Positions 36,640 through 47,029 are shown, counted from the first letter of the stretch. The stretch: 64,000 bases of DNA from Candidula unifasciata (GCA_905116865.2 CAJHNH020002507.1:1-64000), one strand, 5' to 3'. A program made the numbers and translations. Notes: a model not told the origin generated them from the sequence alone.

Positions 36640-36817
36640 GACTCCTAGATCAATGCTATGGAGCATCAGCGGTAACAGATCCAGAGGTCGACCACTCAGA
36701 ACATGGACTGCAGAAATATCGAAGATACTGAAAAGTACTATACACGAAGCGAAAAGAAGAGCGGGTTTCAACGATCTCTTCCTGCCCTGACACTGCTAGG
36801 CATTATAGGAGCAGAGA
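36640..36817 (+). pseudogene. LINE C-terminal fragment ending in a GAA tract
   Basis: The + strand reads SMLWSISGNRSRGRPLRTWT, then a segment ending IHEAKRRAGF and LTLLGIIGAEK, the end of an RTE-like LINE polyprotein. The last recognisable bases (GGAGCAGAGAAAAGAAG) continue directly into the long GAA repeat. Confidence 0.72.
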
Positions 36818-37342
36818 AAAGAAGAAGAAGAAGAAGAAGAAGAAGAAGAAGAAGAAGAAGAAGAAGAAGAAGAAGAAGAAGAAGAAGAAGAAGAAGAAGA
36901 AGAAGAAGAAGAAGAAGAAAAAAGAAGAAAAAAAGAAGAAGAAGAAGAAGAAGAAGAAGAAGAAGAAGAAGAAGAAGAAGAAGAAGAAGAAGAAGAAGAA
37001 GAAGAAGAAGAAGAAGAAGAAGAAGAAGAAGAAGAGAAGAAGAAGAAGAAGAAGAAGAAGAAGAAGAAGAAGAAGAAGAAGAAGAAGAAGAAATAGAAGA
37101 AGAGGAAGAAGTAGAAGAAGTAGAAGTAGAAGAAGTAGAAGAAGTAGAAGTAGAAGAAGAAGAAGAAGAAGAAGAAGAAGAAGAAGAAGAAGAAGAAGAA
37201 GAAGAAGAAGAAGAAGAAGAAGAAGAAGAAGAAGAAGAAGAAGAAGAAGAAGAAGAAGAAGAAGAAGAAGAAGAAGAAGAAGAAAGAAAGAAAGAAAGAA
37301 AGAAAGAAGAAAACGAAGAACAAGTAGAAGAAGAAAAAGAAT
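36818..37342. repeat. (GAA)n tract, about 525 bp, intronic
   Basis: Nearly pure AGAAGA with interruptions (AAAAAAG near 36920, GTAGAAGTA near 37110-37155). Purines occupy the + strand. It begins at the LINE 3' end at about 36817. Open frames across it are artefacts. Confidence 0.98.
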
Positions 37343-37794
37343 AGACTCCCGGCTCACTCTTCCCTCCCCCCTACCCCACCCCCACCAACAGCAAATATCC
37401 AAGCTGAGCTGTGAACTACAACCTAAAGTGCCGACTAAGGGTGGAAGAAGAATTTTCACGAGAATAAATTACGTAGAGTGATTTGTGCATGCAGCCTGTG
37501 TTGCCAACTTGTGGCTAACGCTCGCATTGAAGGTAAAGACAGCTAGCGTGATATTGATACATAACCCACCGGGAATTGTATGACCTGGGAGTAAAGCAAG
37601 GTAAAGCACGTCTATGGCGCCATTGAGACAGAAGACCTTATAACAAACTCCTCTGGAGACAATCAGTAGAGGTACTTTAGGGTCACTGCTGATTTGGAGG
37701 ACAAGCCTCACAATGCCAAACGCGCAGAGACATTGCCGGTGATAACATGGCATAACATAATATAACATACCCAGAAAACCGACATCCTGAGCCA

Positions 37795-38250
37795 GGCATT
37801 CTTTAGAAAAGACTTTGGCTCCCATGTGAACTAAGTCTCGAGTGGGTACCAGATCCAGTCCTTGAAAGTAAAGACGGCCGGCATGCTGCTGATCTCATCA
37901 CTTGTCGAGTACCGATTGGACTAATAAAACACAGGTCTAACTCTACATGTAGGATACATGACTGACTGACTGACTTTCTACCCCACCAGGACATCACACA
38001 AGCGATAAACACCCGATGACACAAAGTGCCACCATGTGGATGAGGATCACCGTGGACAGGTCCCAGAAACCGCGTTCAGACAATTGGCCACATTTATGAC
38101 CTGCCTATATTGCGGTCCCTGGCAAAAGCCAGGGTGGGGCTTCAAAAAACGAAAAATTTCGTCCTAAAAAGGACGAAACATTTATTGCTTGGTAGCAAGA
38201 TATAATATGTAGGATACATCTGAAGGCGTGGAAAATGGTCGTTTGCTTAT
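37795..38250 (+). mobile_element. SINE, family S1, interrupted by a second SINE
   Basis: 37795-37959 carries GAGTGGGTACCAGATCCAGT, GGAAAG-like text, GACGGCCGGCATG and GTCTAACTCTAC. 38207-38250 carries the rest (CTGAAGGCGTGGAAAATGG). The two parts are separated by a 247-bp insertion flanked by the 13-base repeat ATGTAGGATACAT. Confidence 0.82.
37960..38206 (+). mobile_element. SINE-like element, family S4, nested
   Basis: The 247-bp insert starts with four GACT units, then CCCCACCAGGAC, ACAAAGTGCCACCATGTGGA, GACAGGTCCCAGAAACC and a 3' end with CAAAAGCCAGGGTGGGGCTT. The same text occurs at 14270-14500. Perfect 13-bp flanking duplications (37947-37959, 38207-38219) show target-primed insertion. 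Confidence 0.82.
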
Positions 38251-38319
38251 ACACCCACCGATAGCCGATTGGTCAACAAAAAACGACGATGATTTCTACT
38301 GGTTGATTTATGCTTGCAG

Positions 38320-38505
38320 ATCAGGATGAAAACTGGTGGATGACGCTTGAAGCCGTCAATTCAGCTGGACAGGTTGTGTTTACCTACATCGCCACGGAGG
38401 TCGCTCTAATCTACAACGTCGTAGGCAGGGTCCAGAATGTCTCTGGTGTCAACATCACCAGTCGCAACGGCGGTCTGGAACTATGTGAGGTCGAGGTTTA
38501 TGGAG
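38320..38505 (+). CDS. Exon: C-terminal part of fucolectin/F5-8C-like domain
   Basis: The acceptor (GCTTGCAG) precedes 38320 and the donor GGAG/GTAGCC follows 38505; 186 bp, phase 1-1. The frame reads DQDENWWMTLEAVNSAG, then VFTYIATEVALIYNVVG, then VSGVNITSRNG and ends ELCEVEVYGG, the classic closing strand of fucolectin and discoidin domains. It completes the domain begun at 31557. The intron between the two halves is 6.5 kb and contains the hAT element at 33646-36246, a 44-bp minisatellite, GA and GAA tracts and a nested SINE. Confidence 0.85.
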
Positions 38506-38885
38506 GTAGCCTTGCATCTACGCTATCTGTATAACATGGAACGGTTCTTTTCTTCTACTTAACCCAATTTCAGAGATCTCAGGGACTCTAGAGATTTCCT
38601 GGGGAGTTCCGAGGAAAGTCTTGTATTAATTCGGGGTTTCGAGGGTTAGTGTCAGTCGGTGTTCATTTCACAACTTCAGACTCCTCTACTATTAGACGTT
38701 ATAGGAAACTCCCAAAGAAATCTCGTAGTATCCGAGATGGGGTCATATAAAAGAACCTAACGGGCTTCTGTAAGTCTTCTACATGTTCTTCAGTATCCTC
38801 TTCTTTGTATACTTCTGTATGTCTTTTGTTGTTGATATTGCAGCTATCGTTTATTCTGCTGCTGTTGTTGTTATTGCTGTTTATT

Positions 38886-39466
38886 CTTCTTTTTCTTTAA
38901 TTTCTTCTTCTTCTTGTTCATCTTTTTCTTCTTCTTCTACTTCTTCTTCTTCTTCCTCTTCTCCTTCAATATCATCTGCTTTCTTTTCTGATAAGGATCG
39001 AAAAAGAAAGGAAGAAGAGGAATAGAAAGAGAAGACGCAAAAGAAGAAGGAGAAGAAGAACGTGAAGAAAAAGAAGAAGAAGAAGAAGAAGAAGAAGAAG
39101 AAGAAGAAGAAGAAGAAGAAGAAGAAGAAGAAGAAGAAGAAGAAGAAGAAGAAGAAGAAGAAGAAGAAGAAGAAGAAGAAGAAGAAGAAGAAAAAGAAGA
39201 CGAAGAAGAAGACGAAGAAGACGAAGAAGAAGACGAAGAAGAAGAAGAAGAAGAAGAAGAAGAAGAAGAAGAAGAAGAAGAAGAAGAAGAAGAAGAAGAA
39301 GAAGAAGAAGAAGAAGAAGAAGAAGAAGAAGAAGAAGAAGAAGAAGAAGAAGAAGAAGAAGAAGAAGAAGAAGAAGAAGAAGAAGAAGAAGAAGAAGAAG
39401 AAGAAGAAAAAGAAAAAGAAGAATGAAAAAGAGGGCCAAGAAGAAGAAGAAGAAGAAGAAGAGAAA
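38886..39466. repeat. TTC then GAA tract, intronic
   Basis: A pyrimidine (TTC) part at 38886-38968 is followed by a purine (GAA) part at 39003-39466, so polarity flips, making a potential foldback. Interruptions GACGAA at 39201-39240. Confidence 0.96.
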
Positions 39467-39504
39467 TATGATCCACTACCGCCTGAGAAAGCGTGCCGAA
39501 AGAG

Positions 39505-39690
39505 TTAACTAACTGGGTTCTTCCTTTGAAGTCGAAGTGCATTTGTTTGTGAGGCAAAGAACAAACAGTCTGCGTGCAAAGAAGACTGACCTGCTTGTTG
39601 GATGTGCACGCAACACTCAGCTTCTGAAATAACAATACTGTCTTTAACCTTCCGCTGAAGTTCACCGCCGGTGAATGTGAGGATGAAAAT
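39505..39690 (+). repeat. Interspersed repeat family A
   Basis: It shares TCCTTTGAAGTCGAAGTGCA, AACAGTCTGCGTGCAAAGA, GATGTGCACGCAACACTCAG and GCCGGTGAATGTGAGGATG with the copy at 61310. It sits between the GAA tract and a SINE S1 copy. Confidence 0.7.
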
Positions 39691-39715
39691 AAAATAAAAA
39701 ACAATTAAAAACCTG

Positions 39716-39930
39716 TGAAGAACCCTTTCCCACGCCTTTAGGCCTTTGGACCTATATTTTTATAGACCACCGGCACAAGATGCCTCTTCTTTCCCGGGAC
39801 TGCACCTGGTACACACTCAAGGCTGGGTCGACCTGGGAGCCAAGGTCATTTTGAAAGATGTCTGGCTCTGCCAGTGAGCGAACCCACGACCTTCCGAACG
39901 TCTAGCCGTTTTGCCACGGCGACTCCCGAT
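39716..39930 (-). mobile_element. SINE, family S1
   Basis: On the - strand it has the tRNA-like head (GTCGCCGTGGCAAAACGGCT) and B box GTGGGTTCGCTCAC. The middle is shortened: the CGGCGTGATG-type block is missing. The 3' region with GGCGTGGGAAAGGGTT is intact. It lies in the intron before EGF exon 1. Confidence 0.82.
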
Positions 39931-40591
39931 AAAAGAAATGCGTATCATATAATGTCATGGAAGAAAAGATGACGGGCTTGACGTTGATTTTAGTCCAAAT
40001 GAGTGAAAAGCATCCACTCTTGTATTTTATTTTGTTGTATTGAAAAGTTCAGTCTTTGGAGGCCTAGGTGGTTGAATCACACCTGAAAAATGGAGGCCAG
40101 TAGATCCTCTAAGGAAATTCTCTATAGTGGGTTACAGATGGGTAAAGATGACGAGGCCGACTGCTACAATGATTTAAAGATGCGTGCAGGTGGGACATGA
40201 ATGATACAGCTTTGAGAAGGATTCCCGAGAACACAATGTTATGGACCGTACTGTGTGAAAAGGGAAAAAAAAAAAGGGGGGGGGGGCACCAGAAAGAGAA
40301 TGAGAATGCAGGATGGAATTAATGCAGAAATGTGGAGAACTGAGCGTCTAAGAAGAATCATACTAAATACAAATCATTGCAAAAACGATCACTTGATCCC
40401 ATGCTATATTTGTGGAGGACTTGCTGGAGATTCTTGCTGGTTATACATGCCATCGCTGTGGGATGTGAGTTCCGTGCCTTATCATAGCACAATATAACAC
40501 TATCGTCTGGAAAGACGGAAAAGTGCCAACATATTACAATAAAAGTAAAGAAAATGCTTGTCAGTTCATGTTTCTAGTCCACTTCTTGCAG

Positions 40592-40732
40592 ATAGCCAGT
40601 GTAAGGTGGGATATTTTGGCCGGGATTGCGAGCAGAAATGTAACTGTGCCTGGGACCAGCCTTGTCCACCTAGTACTGGATTCTGTCAAAGTGGATGTGC
40701 CCCGGGATATCGTGGCCTCTCGTGCAATTTAC
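40592..40732 (+). CDS. Exon: EGF-like repeat 1 (8 Cys)
   Basis: The acceptor is TTCTTGCAG and the donor TTAC/GTACGT; 141 bp, phase 1-1. It encodes one EGF-like repeat starting QCKVGYFGRDCEQKC and ending GYRGLSCNLR. It has eight cysteines with gaps 8-3-1-5-6-3-8, so the third-to-fifth cysteine gaps differ from the other four repeats. GYFGRDC and the C-x-x-G-C / GYRG-x-x-C ending are standard MEGF/SCARF-type features. A short dispersed repeat starts about 12 bp into the following intron. Confidence 0.88.
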
Positions 40733-40743
40733 GTACGTAGATC

Positions 40744-40875
40744 ATCGGTGTTGTTGTTCGCCCCATCACAGAGGATGAGGGCCACTTTACCTTTCATTTA
40801 TCCAGAAAACTGTGGTTTTGTGAGTTCGGGGAGTGACTTATAAGCCCAGTGCGGGCCAGGAAGGTTCTATGTCAA
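40744..40875 (+). repeat. Short interspersed repeat (probable LINE 3' tail)
   Basis: GTTGTTGTTCGCCCCATCAC, GATGAGGGCCACTTTACCTT and GTGGTTTTGTGAGTTCGGGG match 8190-8290. It sits about 12 bp after the donor of EGF exon 1. Confidence 0.6.
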
Positions 40876-41038
40876 TTAGGGCATTAAACAGTGTCAATGG
40901 GTAAATATCTGTAGTTTTAATAACACGCATTGATGGGCATTGAAGCAGATGTATAAATGTGTATATTTAAAAAATATTTAAATGAATAAATGAATGAATA
41001 AATGCATAAATAAAAGGATAAATGAATAAATGAAACAA

Positions 41039-41039
<1 letters not shown>

Positions 41040-41100
<61 letters not shown>
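41040..41100. repeat. (AT)n microsatellite
   Basis: About 60 bp of AT, preceded by AATGAATAAATG-type repeats at 40980-41035. Confidence 0.95.
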
Positions 41101-41102
<2 letters not shown>

Positions 41103-41274
41103 CCGAATTACAGACATAAATACCTTTGTAAGGGTTGTATGATTTCTATAACCATAAGTGTCCTTCGATGTCTTGGTAAATTTTCTACACACATTAACAC
41201 CAGTGTATGTGGGGCATATTTTCTATGTGCATGACAACTCGTGTATGTGTTTATATGTGACGTGAAATATATAA

Positions 41275-41460
41275 CTAGTGATACAGTGGACAATATAGTG
41301 GACAATACAGTGGACCAAATATTGGATAATATAGTGGACGATGACCTATCCAATACAGTAGACAATAACGCGAACAATATAGATGATAAGAGCGTGTACG
41401 ATATAGTGGACGATATAGTAGACGATATAGTGTCCAATACAGTGGGCAGTGCTGTGAAAA
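41275..41460. repeat. Degenerate TAGTGGACAATA tandem block
   Basis: The word GTGGACAATA and variants (ATAGTGGACGATA, ACAGTAGACAATA) repeat with spacing near 12-21 bp. The + strand frame encodes a D-N-I-V-D pattern, an artefact of the period. Confidence 0.75.
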
Positions 41461-41469
41461 ATATATATA

Positions 41470-42300
41470 GATGAGCTGCTGCTATTCTCATTCTCCTGCC
41501 GACTTTATTATTCCCGATCTTATCTCTTAATGTTATATTGAGAGCCGTTCGTAGAAACCTCATTTCAGTCATTTAAGTTTTTCTTTTCTCTTTCTCCGGG
41601 ATTGTACAGTTCTGTCATTGGAAGCAAATAGCTGGCATAAAGACTGTCATATAGTGATGTTTCTATTCTCACATTTTCGTAACTTAGTAATGGTTCCTTG
41701 TGTATAATGAGTTAATTTGCTCGGTTACATTTGCCATCGATCTAATTCTGTTTTTTTACCGGCTGATGAGATAATGCTTCCCAAGTATTTGAACTTTTTA
41801 GTTTATTTCATATTTTTTTCTGAAAGTTAAATATTTATTGTTTTGTTTTGTCCACTTTGGCTGTGGTCATGATATTGTTTTAATGGCTTTAATTTTCATG
41901 CGCAAATTTGGTTTAAATCATTTATTTAGTTTTGCAGTTCTTTTTTTTTTTTTTTTTCTCTAAAGTAGCAATTAGTGCTTGGTCGTCCGCAAATAGTACT
42001 TCTTTGATAAAATTGTTTGGCGTTGGTTTTCTTCTATTTGATGTATTATAGTACTTGTGAGGTTTTTTTTTTTTTTTACAGATGTTATCAATTTAAGCTA
42101 CGAAGAGCATGAAAGATAGTACACAGCCCTAGCGCACCCCAGATTTTATGGTGAATTGTTCAGTGTCATCAAGTTGTTCTAACAATACATTCACTATTGT
42201 TAAACAAGCTTTCACGAATGTTTATTAGATATGGGTTTACAGCATGACTTTCAACTATTGCCTATAGTTTGTTCCTATCTACTCTGTCAAATAGTAGGAA
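41470..42300 (-). pseudogene. LINE reverse transcriptase fragment
   Basis: On the - strand from 42300 down: FDRVDRNKLWAIVESHAVNPYL, then KSGVRxGCVLS (RT motif 4), EVLFADDQALIATL (catalytic F-A-D-D), and near 41576-41480 EMRFLRTALNITLRDKIG (C-terminal region). Several stops and frameshifts interrupt it, and the degenerate TGGACAATA tandem block at 41275-41460 overlaps its end. It is antisense within the intron after EGF exon 1. Confidence 0.75.
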
Positions 42301-42491
42301 CAAACTATTGCGGGGGAGGGGGGGGGGAAGAATCAATGTGGATATAACAGTTGACTATATCATGGGGACTGTAAAAGACAATGATATAGATGATAAGATG
42401 GATAATCACGGCTATGACGTAGACGATGAGATGCACACTAATGTTTTACATCTTGGTCCCAGTGACGCAATATTATGCCTTGTCTGAACAG

Positions 42492-42644
42492 AGTGCGAAC
42501 CACAGAACTATGGCCAGGACTGTGAAGGCAACTGCAGCCAGAACTGTTTCACGGGGAAACCTTTGAATAGGTTCTGTGATTTCATTACTGGTCACTGCTT
42601 TCTGGGGTGTGTGGTGGGGTTTGAGCCTCCTACATGCGAAAAAG
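42492..42644 (+). CDS. Exon: EGF-like repeat 2 (8 Cys)
   Basis: The acceptor CTGAACAG precedes 42492 and the donor AAAAG/GTAAGT follows 42644; 153 bp, phase 1-1. It reads ECEPQNYGQDCEGNC, then CFTGKPLNRFCDFITGHC and CVVGFEPPTCEKG. Cysteine gaps are 8-3-3-9-6-3-8. Near the end GFEPPTC replaces the usual GYxGxxC, so the last loop lacks the glycine seen in the other repeats. The preceding intron contains an antisense LINE reverse-transcriptase fragment. Confidence 0.88.
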
Positions 42645-42667
42645 GTAAGTCTTGTGGTGAGACAGTT

Positions 42668-43445
42668 CTACCTTGTGGTTTCTAGGGCCCCACTGTAAAG
42701 AAAGACAAGAATAGTTCCACATCTTCTCAAACAAGCATGTTGTAGGTGTCAGAGTACATCTGCTTGAGACACAAGGAACCAATAATCTGCATACAAATAA
42801 GCAGTCAAAGCCAATATTTAAAAATCACAGGCATTGTCTATTTTCATTTACGAATGTGAGAGTTGGACTCTTACTGTGGAAATGGAAAGGCGGATGCAGG
42901 CTTTCGAATGTAAATGCTGTATGCGCATTTTGCGAAATATTTGTTTAGAAGATAAAACTAATAATTATTTCAGAGACACAATATGCAAATTTGCAGGACA
43001 TCAGGGGCGTCTCTTGGCAGTGTTTTGACGTGGCAAGCTCCCTTGGTTTTTGCACGTGGTGAGACATGGTCCAATTGCAACGACTGTGCTTTAAGAAACA
43101 GTAAGAAGCGGGAGGGGTTTGGGGGGAGGGGGGTGTTGGAAGAAGAGGAGGGCAAAGAATAACCTGAAATTTCAACATCAGCAAATGGACTGGGCTAAGT
43201 TATTATATGTTTAGTTATCGATCAAGCGGAAAACAGAGATAGATGTCGGGTTTTATTTGCTAGTGCTTTCATCAATACATCTCCATGACCCCAACGGGTC
43301 AATGATTATGTTAGGTATAGAGAGCCAGATCTGTTAAACTGACGCGAACACAACACTCATCTTCTGGAATAAGAGTAAATCTTGAAGTGGACGAACAACC
43401 CGTTCTTTCATCTAGAGTATACAACCAGTGAACGTGAAGAAGAAG
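42668..43445 (+). repeat. Interspersed repeat family A, split by a LINE fragment
   Basis: 42668-42800 holds the 5' part (TTTCTAGGGCCCCACTGT, GAGTACATCTGCTTGAGACA, AAGGAACCAATAATCTGCAT). 43321-43445 holds the 3' part (GCCAGATCTGTTAAACTGAC, CAACACTCATCTTCTGGAAT, ACCAGTGAACGTGAAGAAGA). About 520 bp, including the LINE piece at 42834-43020, separate them. Confidence 0.65.
42834..43020 (+). pseudogene. LINE C-terminal fragment
   Basis: The frame reads YECESWTLTVEMERRMQAFECKC, CMRILRNICLEDKTNN and then YFRDTICKF, the conserved tail segment of endonuclease-RT LINEs. It is a short open piece within the intron after EGF exon 2, and it splits an older interspersed repeat (pieces at 42668-42800 and 43321-43445). 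Confidence 0.75.
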
Positions 43446-43519
43446 GGGCCGACGACCATGGGACAGTTGCATCTTATTTTGACTTACGTGGTCTCTACAC
43501 GTTTAAAAAAATTAATAAA

Positions 43520-43660
43520 CAGTGATGTATTGGCTAGACTCTCAACTACCAGCCCGAAGCTCTTCGGTTCGAGTTCTCATCAAGTTGAAATATTTTATTT
43601 TTCACTTACCAAGAGCCGATTGGTCCCTCTACCGAATAGAGGGAATTAAATAGTATGGTA
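43520..43660 (+). mobile_element. Possible tRNA-related SINE fragment
   Basis: GTGATGTATTGGCTAGACTC could hold an A box, and CGGTTCGAGTTCTC is a good B box about 40 bases on, followed by ACCAAGAGCCGATTGGTCC, which resembles the S1 3' region. The match breaks after 43630. Tentative. Confidence 0.45.
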
Positions 43661-44059
43661 AATGAATGATGTAGAGCTTTTAACCCACTATTTTGAATTC
43701 ATCAAATGGAATGTGTATCTGGAACTATGCATCTAGCATAGAAAATTCAAGATCTTTAATAGACAAACAAAGAAAACGAAAAATGATCGCAATATTGATC
43801 CACTTTATATTGCTCTAAACATACATGAGTGTGACATCATGTATACCGATGTGTCGATAGTAGGAAAAGGGTTCTTTTCGGTTTTTGTAAGTCTGTATAA
43901 TATTCACTGATGTTTGTTTCTCTTGTACAACATTTGCGTCTCCCTTTTTTTCACTGTCTGCGATTTTCTTCTTCATTTGCATTGTAAAATTGTAGATGAT
44001 TTTTTATAAAGAGCATAATTTACACTTGTGTGGCTATTTATCTTCTCATCATCAAATCA

Positions 44060-44210
44060 GCATCCCTTCACACTGTGGTGTTGGGTCACCAATCATTGTC
44101 GTCTGTCCGATCAGCTCCCTCCAACGTTGACGGTCAGTTTAACTGGACTGCTTGTTGCCTCTTCTCCTTTTGCCCTCTAATGATTCCGGTTGTTTTAGAG
44201 AGACTGTTTT
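44060..44210 (-). pseudogene. LINE terminal scrap
   Basis: The - strand reads RQRWRELIGQT-like residues upstream of a poor remainder, the 'D-R-x-R-W-R-x-L' end common in endonuclease-RT LINEs. It is very short, so this is tentative. Confidence 0.4.
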
Positions 44211-44697
44211 ATCTTTTTACATGTATATACTACAGCCTTGTCCTTCTTTTCACTGTAGCTAAAGGAAGTTTACTGCTACCAATGTGCAGGATAATTAAAC
44301 GGTGACACTGGCATTTGCAACAGGGTCTCAACAGGATATGTCAAGGACATTTCTGAACGATTACATTTCGTTTGCTTGTATCTGCTTTTCGAGTTTAGCA
44401 GTGAAGGTCCACGTTTCAGAGACTTATGTAAGTGTACTACTAGCCAGTGCTCCTAGCAGTCGAAGCTTAGTTTTACATTAATTGTTTTAAGTTCGCCATA
44501 ATGATCAACTACATGATACATATATTTCTGGGGGTGTTTTTGTGGTGTAAAAGTACTTTTATATTTTCTATTGTTGACTTTCTTTGTGCCATTTAGTAAG
44601 TTATCATTCATTTTACTGGATCTTCAATGAACTCACGTGCGCATTTTAAATATTACTGCTGATAATAAAGACTGTTTTTTTTTTTTTACGTGTCTAG

Positions 44698-44853
44698 TGT
44701 GTCCTGCGAAAACTCACGGCCAAGACTGTGCACTTCAGTGTAGTCCAGCCTGCATCATAATTAATGATGATTTCACCACCTACTGCAACGCCTCCACTGG
44801 TTCATGTGTCTATGGCTGTACGAGTGGATATGTTGGAAAGAACTGTTCTACAA
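44698..44853 (+). CDS. Exon: EGF-like repeat 3 (8 Cys)
   Basis: A polypyrimidine tract and GTGTCTAG precede 44698; the donor is ACAA/GTAGGT. 156 bp, phase 1-1. It reads VCPAKTHGQDCALQCSPAC, then YCNASTGSCVYGC and SGYVGKNCSTS. Cysteine gaps are 8-3-3-10-6-3-8, identical to repeats 4 and 5. N-A-S is a possible N-glycosylation site. Unlike repeats 2, 4 and 5, the acidic D-D-F stretch follows an I-I-I-N run. Confidence 0.88.
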
Positions 44854-45078
44854 GTAGGTAAAGACACTAAGGTGTCACCGACACGGAGGTCAGGTCATTA
44901 TGTCTGAACGAAAGGGTTCCCATGGAACCGTCTTATCTGCTTTACAGGACTGTATCGGTCCAGTGGGCTTTAATATTTAGGACTGCCTAATCTGAAGCAA
45001 ATTCAAGCTATGTCCCTTGCCCTATCTACCTATCCCTGTCAACCTATCCCACATTTTTAGACCATGTCATAAGAAAAA

Positions 45079-45348
45079 GTAAATGACCCTTTTCCACGCC
45101 TTTAGGCGTATAGGGCATATAAGGCTAGACCTTTATTTTTATAGACCAATCGGCACAAGATGGGTGATGTGGTCAGCATCACGCCGGCCGCCTCTACTTC
45201 CCGGGACTGCACCCGGTACCCACTCAAGACTTGGTCGACCTAGGAGCCAAGATCATTGTGAAAAAAACGTCTGGCTCCGCCAGAGAACGAACTCACGACC
45301 TTCCAATCCAAGGCGAGCGTCTAGCCGCTCCGCCACGGGGACTCCCAG
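45079..45348 (-). mobile_element. SINE, family S1 (tRNA-derived), near complete
   Basis: On the - strand it begins GAGTCCCCGTGGCGGAGCGG (tRNA-like 5' end with A box), has a B-box-like GTGAGTTCGTTCTC 50 bases on, a central part with ACCAAGTCTTGAGTGGGTACC, and a conserved 3' region (CGATTGGTCTATAAAAATA, then GGCGTGGAAAAGGGTC). About 270 bp. It is followed on the lower-coordinate side by ordinary DNA and on the upper side by an AT repeat. Confidence 0.85.
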
Positions 45349-45361
45349 GCCAGACATACCC

Positions 45362-45364
45362 ACT

Positions 45365-45440
<76 letters not shown>

Positions 45441-45472
45441 AAATATATGTAAATATATGTATATATATAGAT

Positions 45473-45557
<85 letters not shown>

Positions 45558-45560
45558 CAG
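45362..45560. repeat. (AT)n with an inner (AC)n
   Basis: TA repeats flank an ACACAC block (45472-45488). It adjoins the upper end of SINE S1 at 45348. Confidence 0.96.
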
Positions 45561-45799
45561 TGATCATCCTGGGTGTGGGTTGGGACCATTGCGTTTCCCA
45601 GGAACTTGAGTCGTCCTAGTGTCCTGCATGCACAGAACTGTCCACACACCAAGTCTATGAAATACGTGCGCATTATTATTGGGTAGTTTGAAACATATAC
45701 ATTCTCTGTGGGCAATTTCGTTGTCTAGGTTTTATTTAGTCACTTGTAATATTTACATATCACTACTAAACTGTCCGTTTTTCATCATCACCATGTGCC

Positions 45800-46640
45800 C
45801 TGCTAACTGGCTTAGGCGTTTTCACAGATCTCGATCGCTAGTTGCCTGGAATTGCTCTCATGATGATATCCCTCCATGCCATCGTTTCAGCCATCCAGCA
45901 TCATATCTCTTGGTCTGCCCTTACCCTTTTGTAATGATAATCTTTCCAGTTGTCACGATGTTCTCCAATGTCTCTATTCTCATTATATGGCCAAAGAACA
46001 GTGTTTGTCTCTTTCTGATTGTTGCATATATAGATCTACTGTCATTAGCTTCTTTGAAGCAATCGTTGTAAGTTACTCTGGCCATCCAAGGTATTCGTAA
46101 CACTCGTCTCAGGAACTAAATCTCTGTGGTTTCGCAACTTCCAAGTCCAGGATAACGTTCCTTGTCATGAATTACACATTAATAATGGCATTCGACATTT
46201 CTCCGACTTCGTGCTAGCATGCTCGGTTCTGCTGCCCAGGGATTCGTCAACAGGAAGTCCATTTATTCATAAGTATTCAGTGTGTTACTCTGCCACAACG
46301 AATGGTTAGATTTAATACTATATCTGTAATCTCCCTTCTCTCTAGGAAGTTTACCTAACTTCTTTTAGCTATTCTCAATAAACATGATTGCACAGTACTC
46401 ACAAACGTATCATTTTCTCTTGTCAGTTCTTCAGGCCTATGCGATTTCATTGTCAATGCACATTCAATGTCTTGTATTCACATTTCAGGAGGGCTGCAAC
46501 TGCATCGTTTTTCCGAAAACAGCTTTCTTTCACCGCTTTTTCTAGGCTACCATTACGTTTAGAATGGCCCAAAAAACTCAGCTTTTGGGTTATAATGCTC
46601 AATGATCATGATCAATGTAGATGTTTTTTCTTCCGGTTAG
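45800..46640 (-). pseudogene. LINE C-terminal fragment
   Basis: The - strand encodes MLRIPWMARVTYNDCF, then RKRQTLFFGHIMRIETLENIV, the characteristic 'RK-R-Q-x-x-FFGHIMR' segment of endonuclease-RT elements, followed by a shifted GRPKRYDAGW-like stretch. Up to 46640 only weak similarity is seen. It lies in the intron between EGF exons 3 and 4. Confidence 0.7.
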
Positions 46641-46689
46641 ACTTTCTAGGCATATAGAATGTTCTTGTCTCTACTTTCTTTCTATAACC

Positions 46690-46775
46690 ACATAATTGAT
46701 CACCTCAACCTTCAGCTGTATTTTATATTGTATACAATATAAAATACAGCTGAAGGTTGATGTGCTCAATTATGT
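46690..46775. repeat. Near-perfect palindrome, 86 bp
   Basis: Two 43-bp arms meet with no spacer between 46732 and 46733; 41 of 43 positions pair (mismatches in the GATCACC/GGTGTGC region). The centre is ATTGTATACAAT. It can extrude as a cruciform or fold into one long hairpin. It lies in the intron between EGF exons 3 and 4, next to a LINE remnant. Confidence 0.9.
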
Positions 46776-46829
46776 AGGTAACCCTGCTCTGTGATGCTAT
46801 AATAATAAGAAGAACTCTACATGGGAGCA

Positions 46830-46960
46830 TACACAACAGGGGTCCAACGATCATCAGTAGAAAGGTCCCACGTCGACGGTTGTTTCGGCCCATTATCTCC
46901 CTAGATAATCTCTAGGCCCACTCGTTTATGACGCCAGACCTAGGACATCCCCTGCTGCCC
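46830..46960 (-). repeat. Penelope-like terminal repeat, hammerhead-like (copy 2)
   Basis: On the - strand: GGGCAGCAGGGGATGTCC, then CTAGAGATTATCTAGGGAG, ATAATGGGCCGAAACAACC, GTCGACGTGGG, and the closing arm GTTGGACCCCTGTTGTGT. It is more diverged, but GGGCCGAAAC...GTCGACG is kept. Confidence 0.65.
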
Positions 46961-47029
46961 TTTATCGGATTTACGGACAGGACAAAATTGTGAATTTGCA
47001 ACAGGTGTAATGAGGTTTGACGTTTTATA

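Noticed and set aside
36703..37459. Long Arg/Glu, Phe and Leu frames
   Set aside because: All are readings of the GAA/TTC tract and vary with frame; no coding evidence.
38937..39704. 255-codon Ser-rich and 155-codon Leu-rich frames
   Set aside because: Same cause, the GAA/TTC block.
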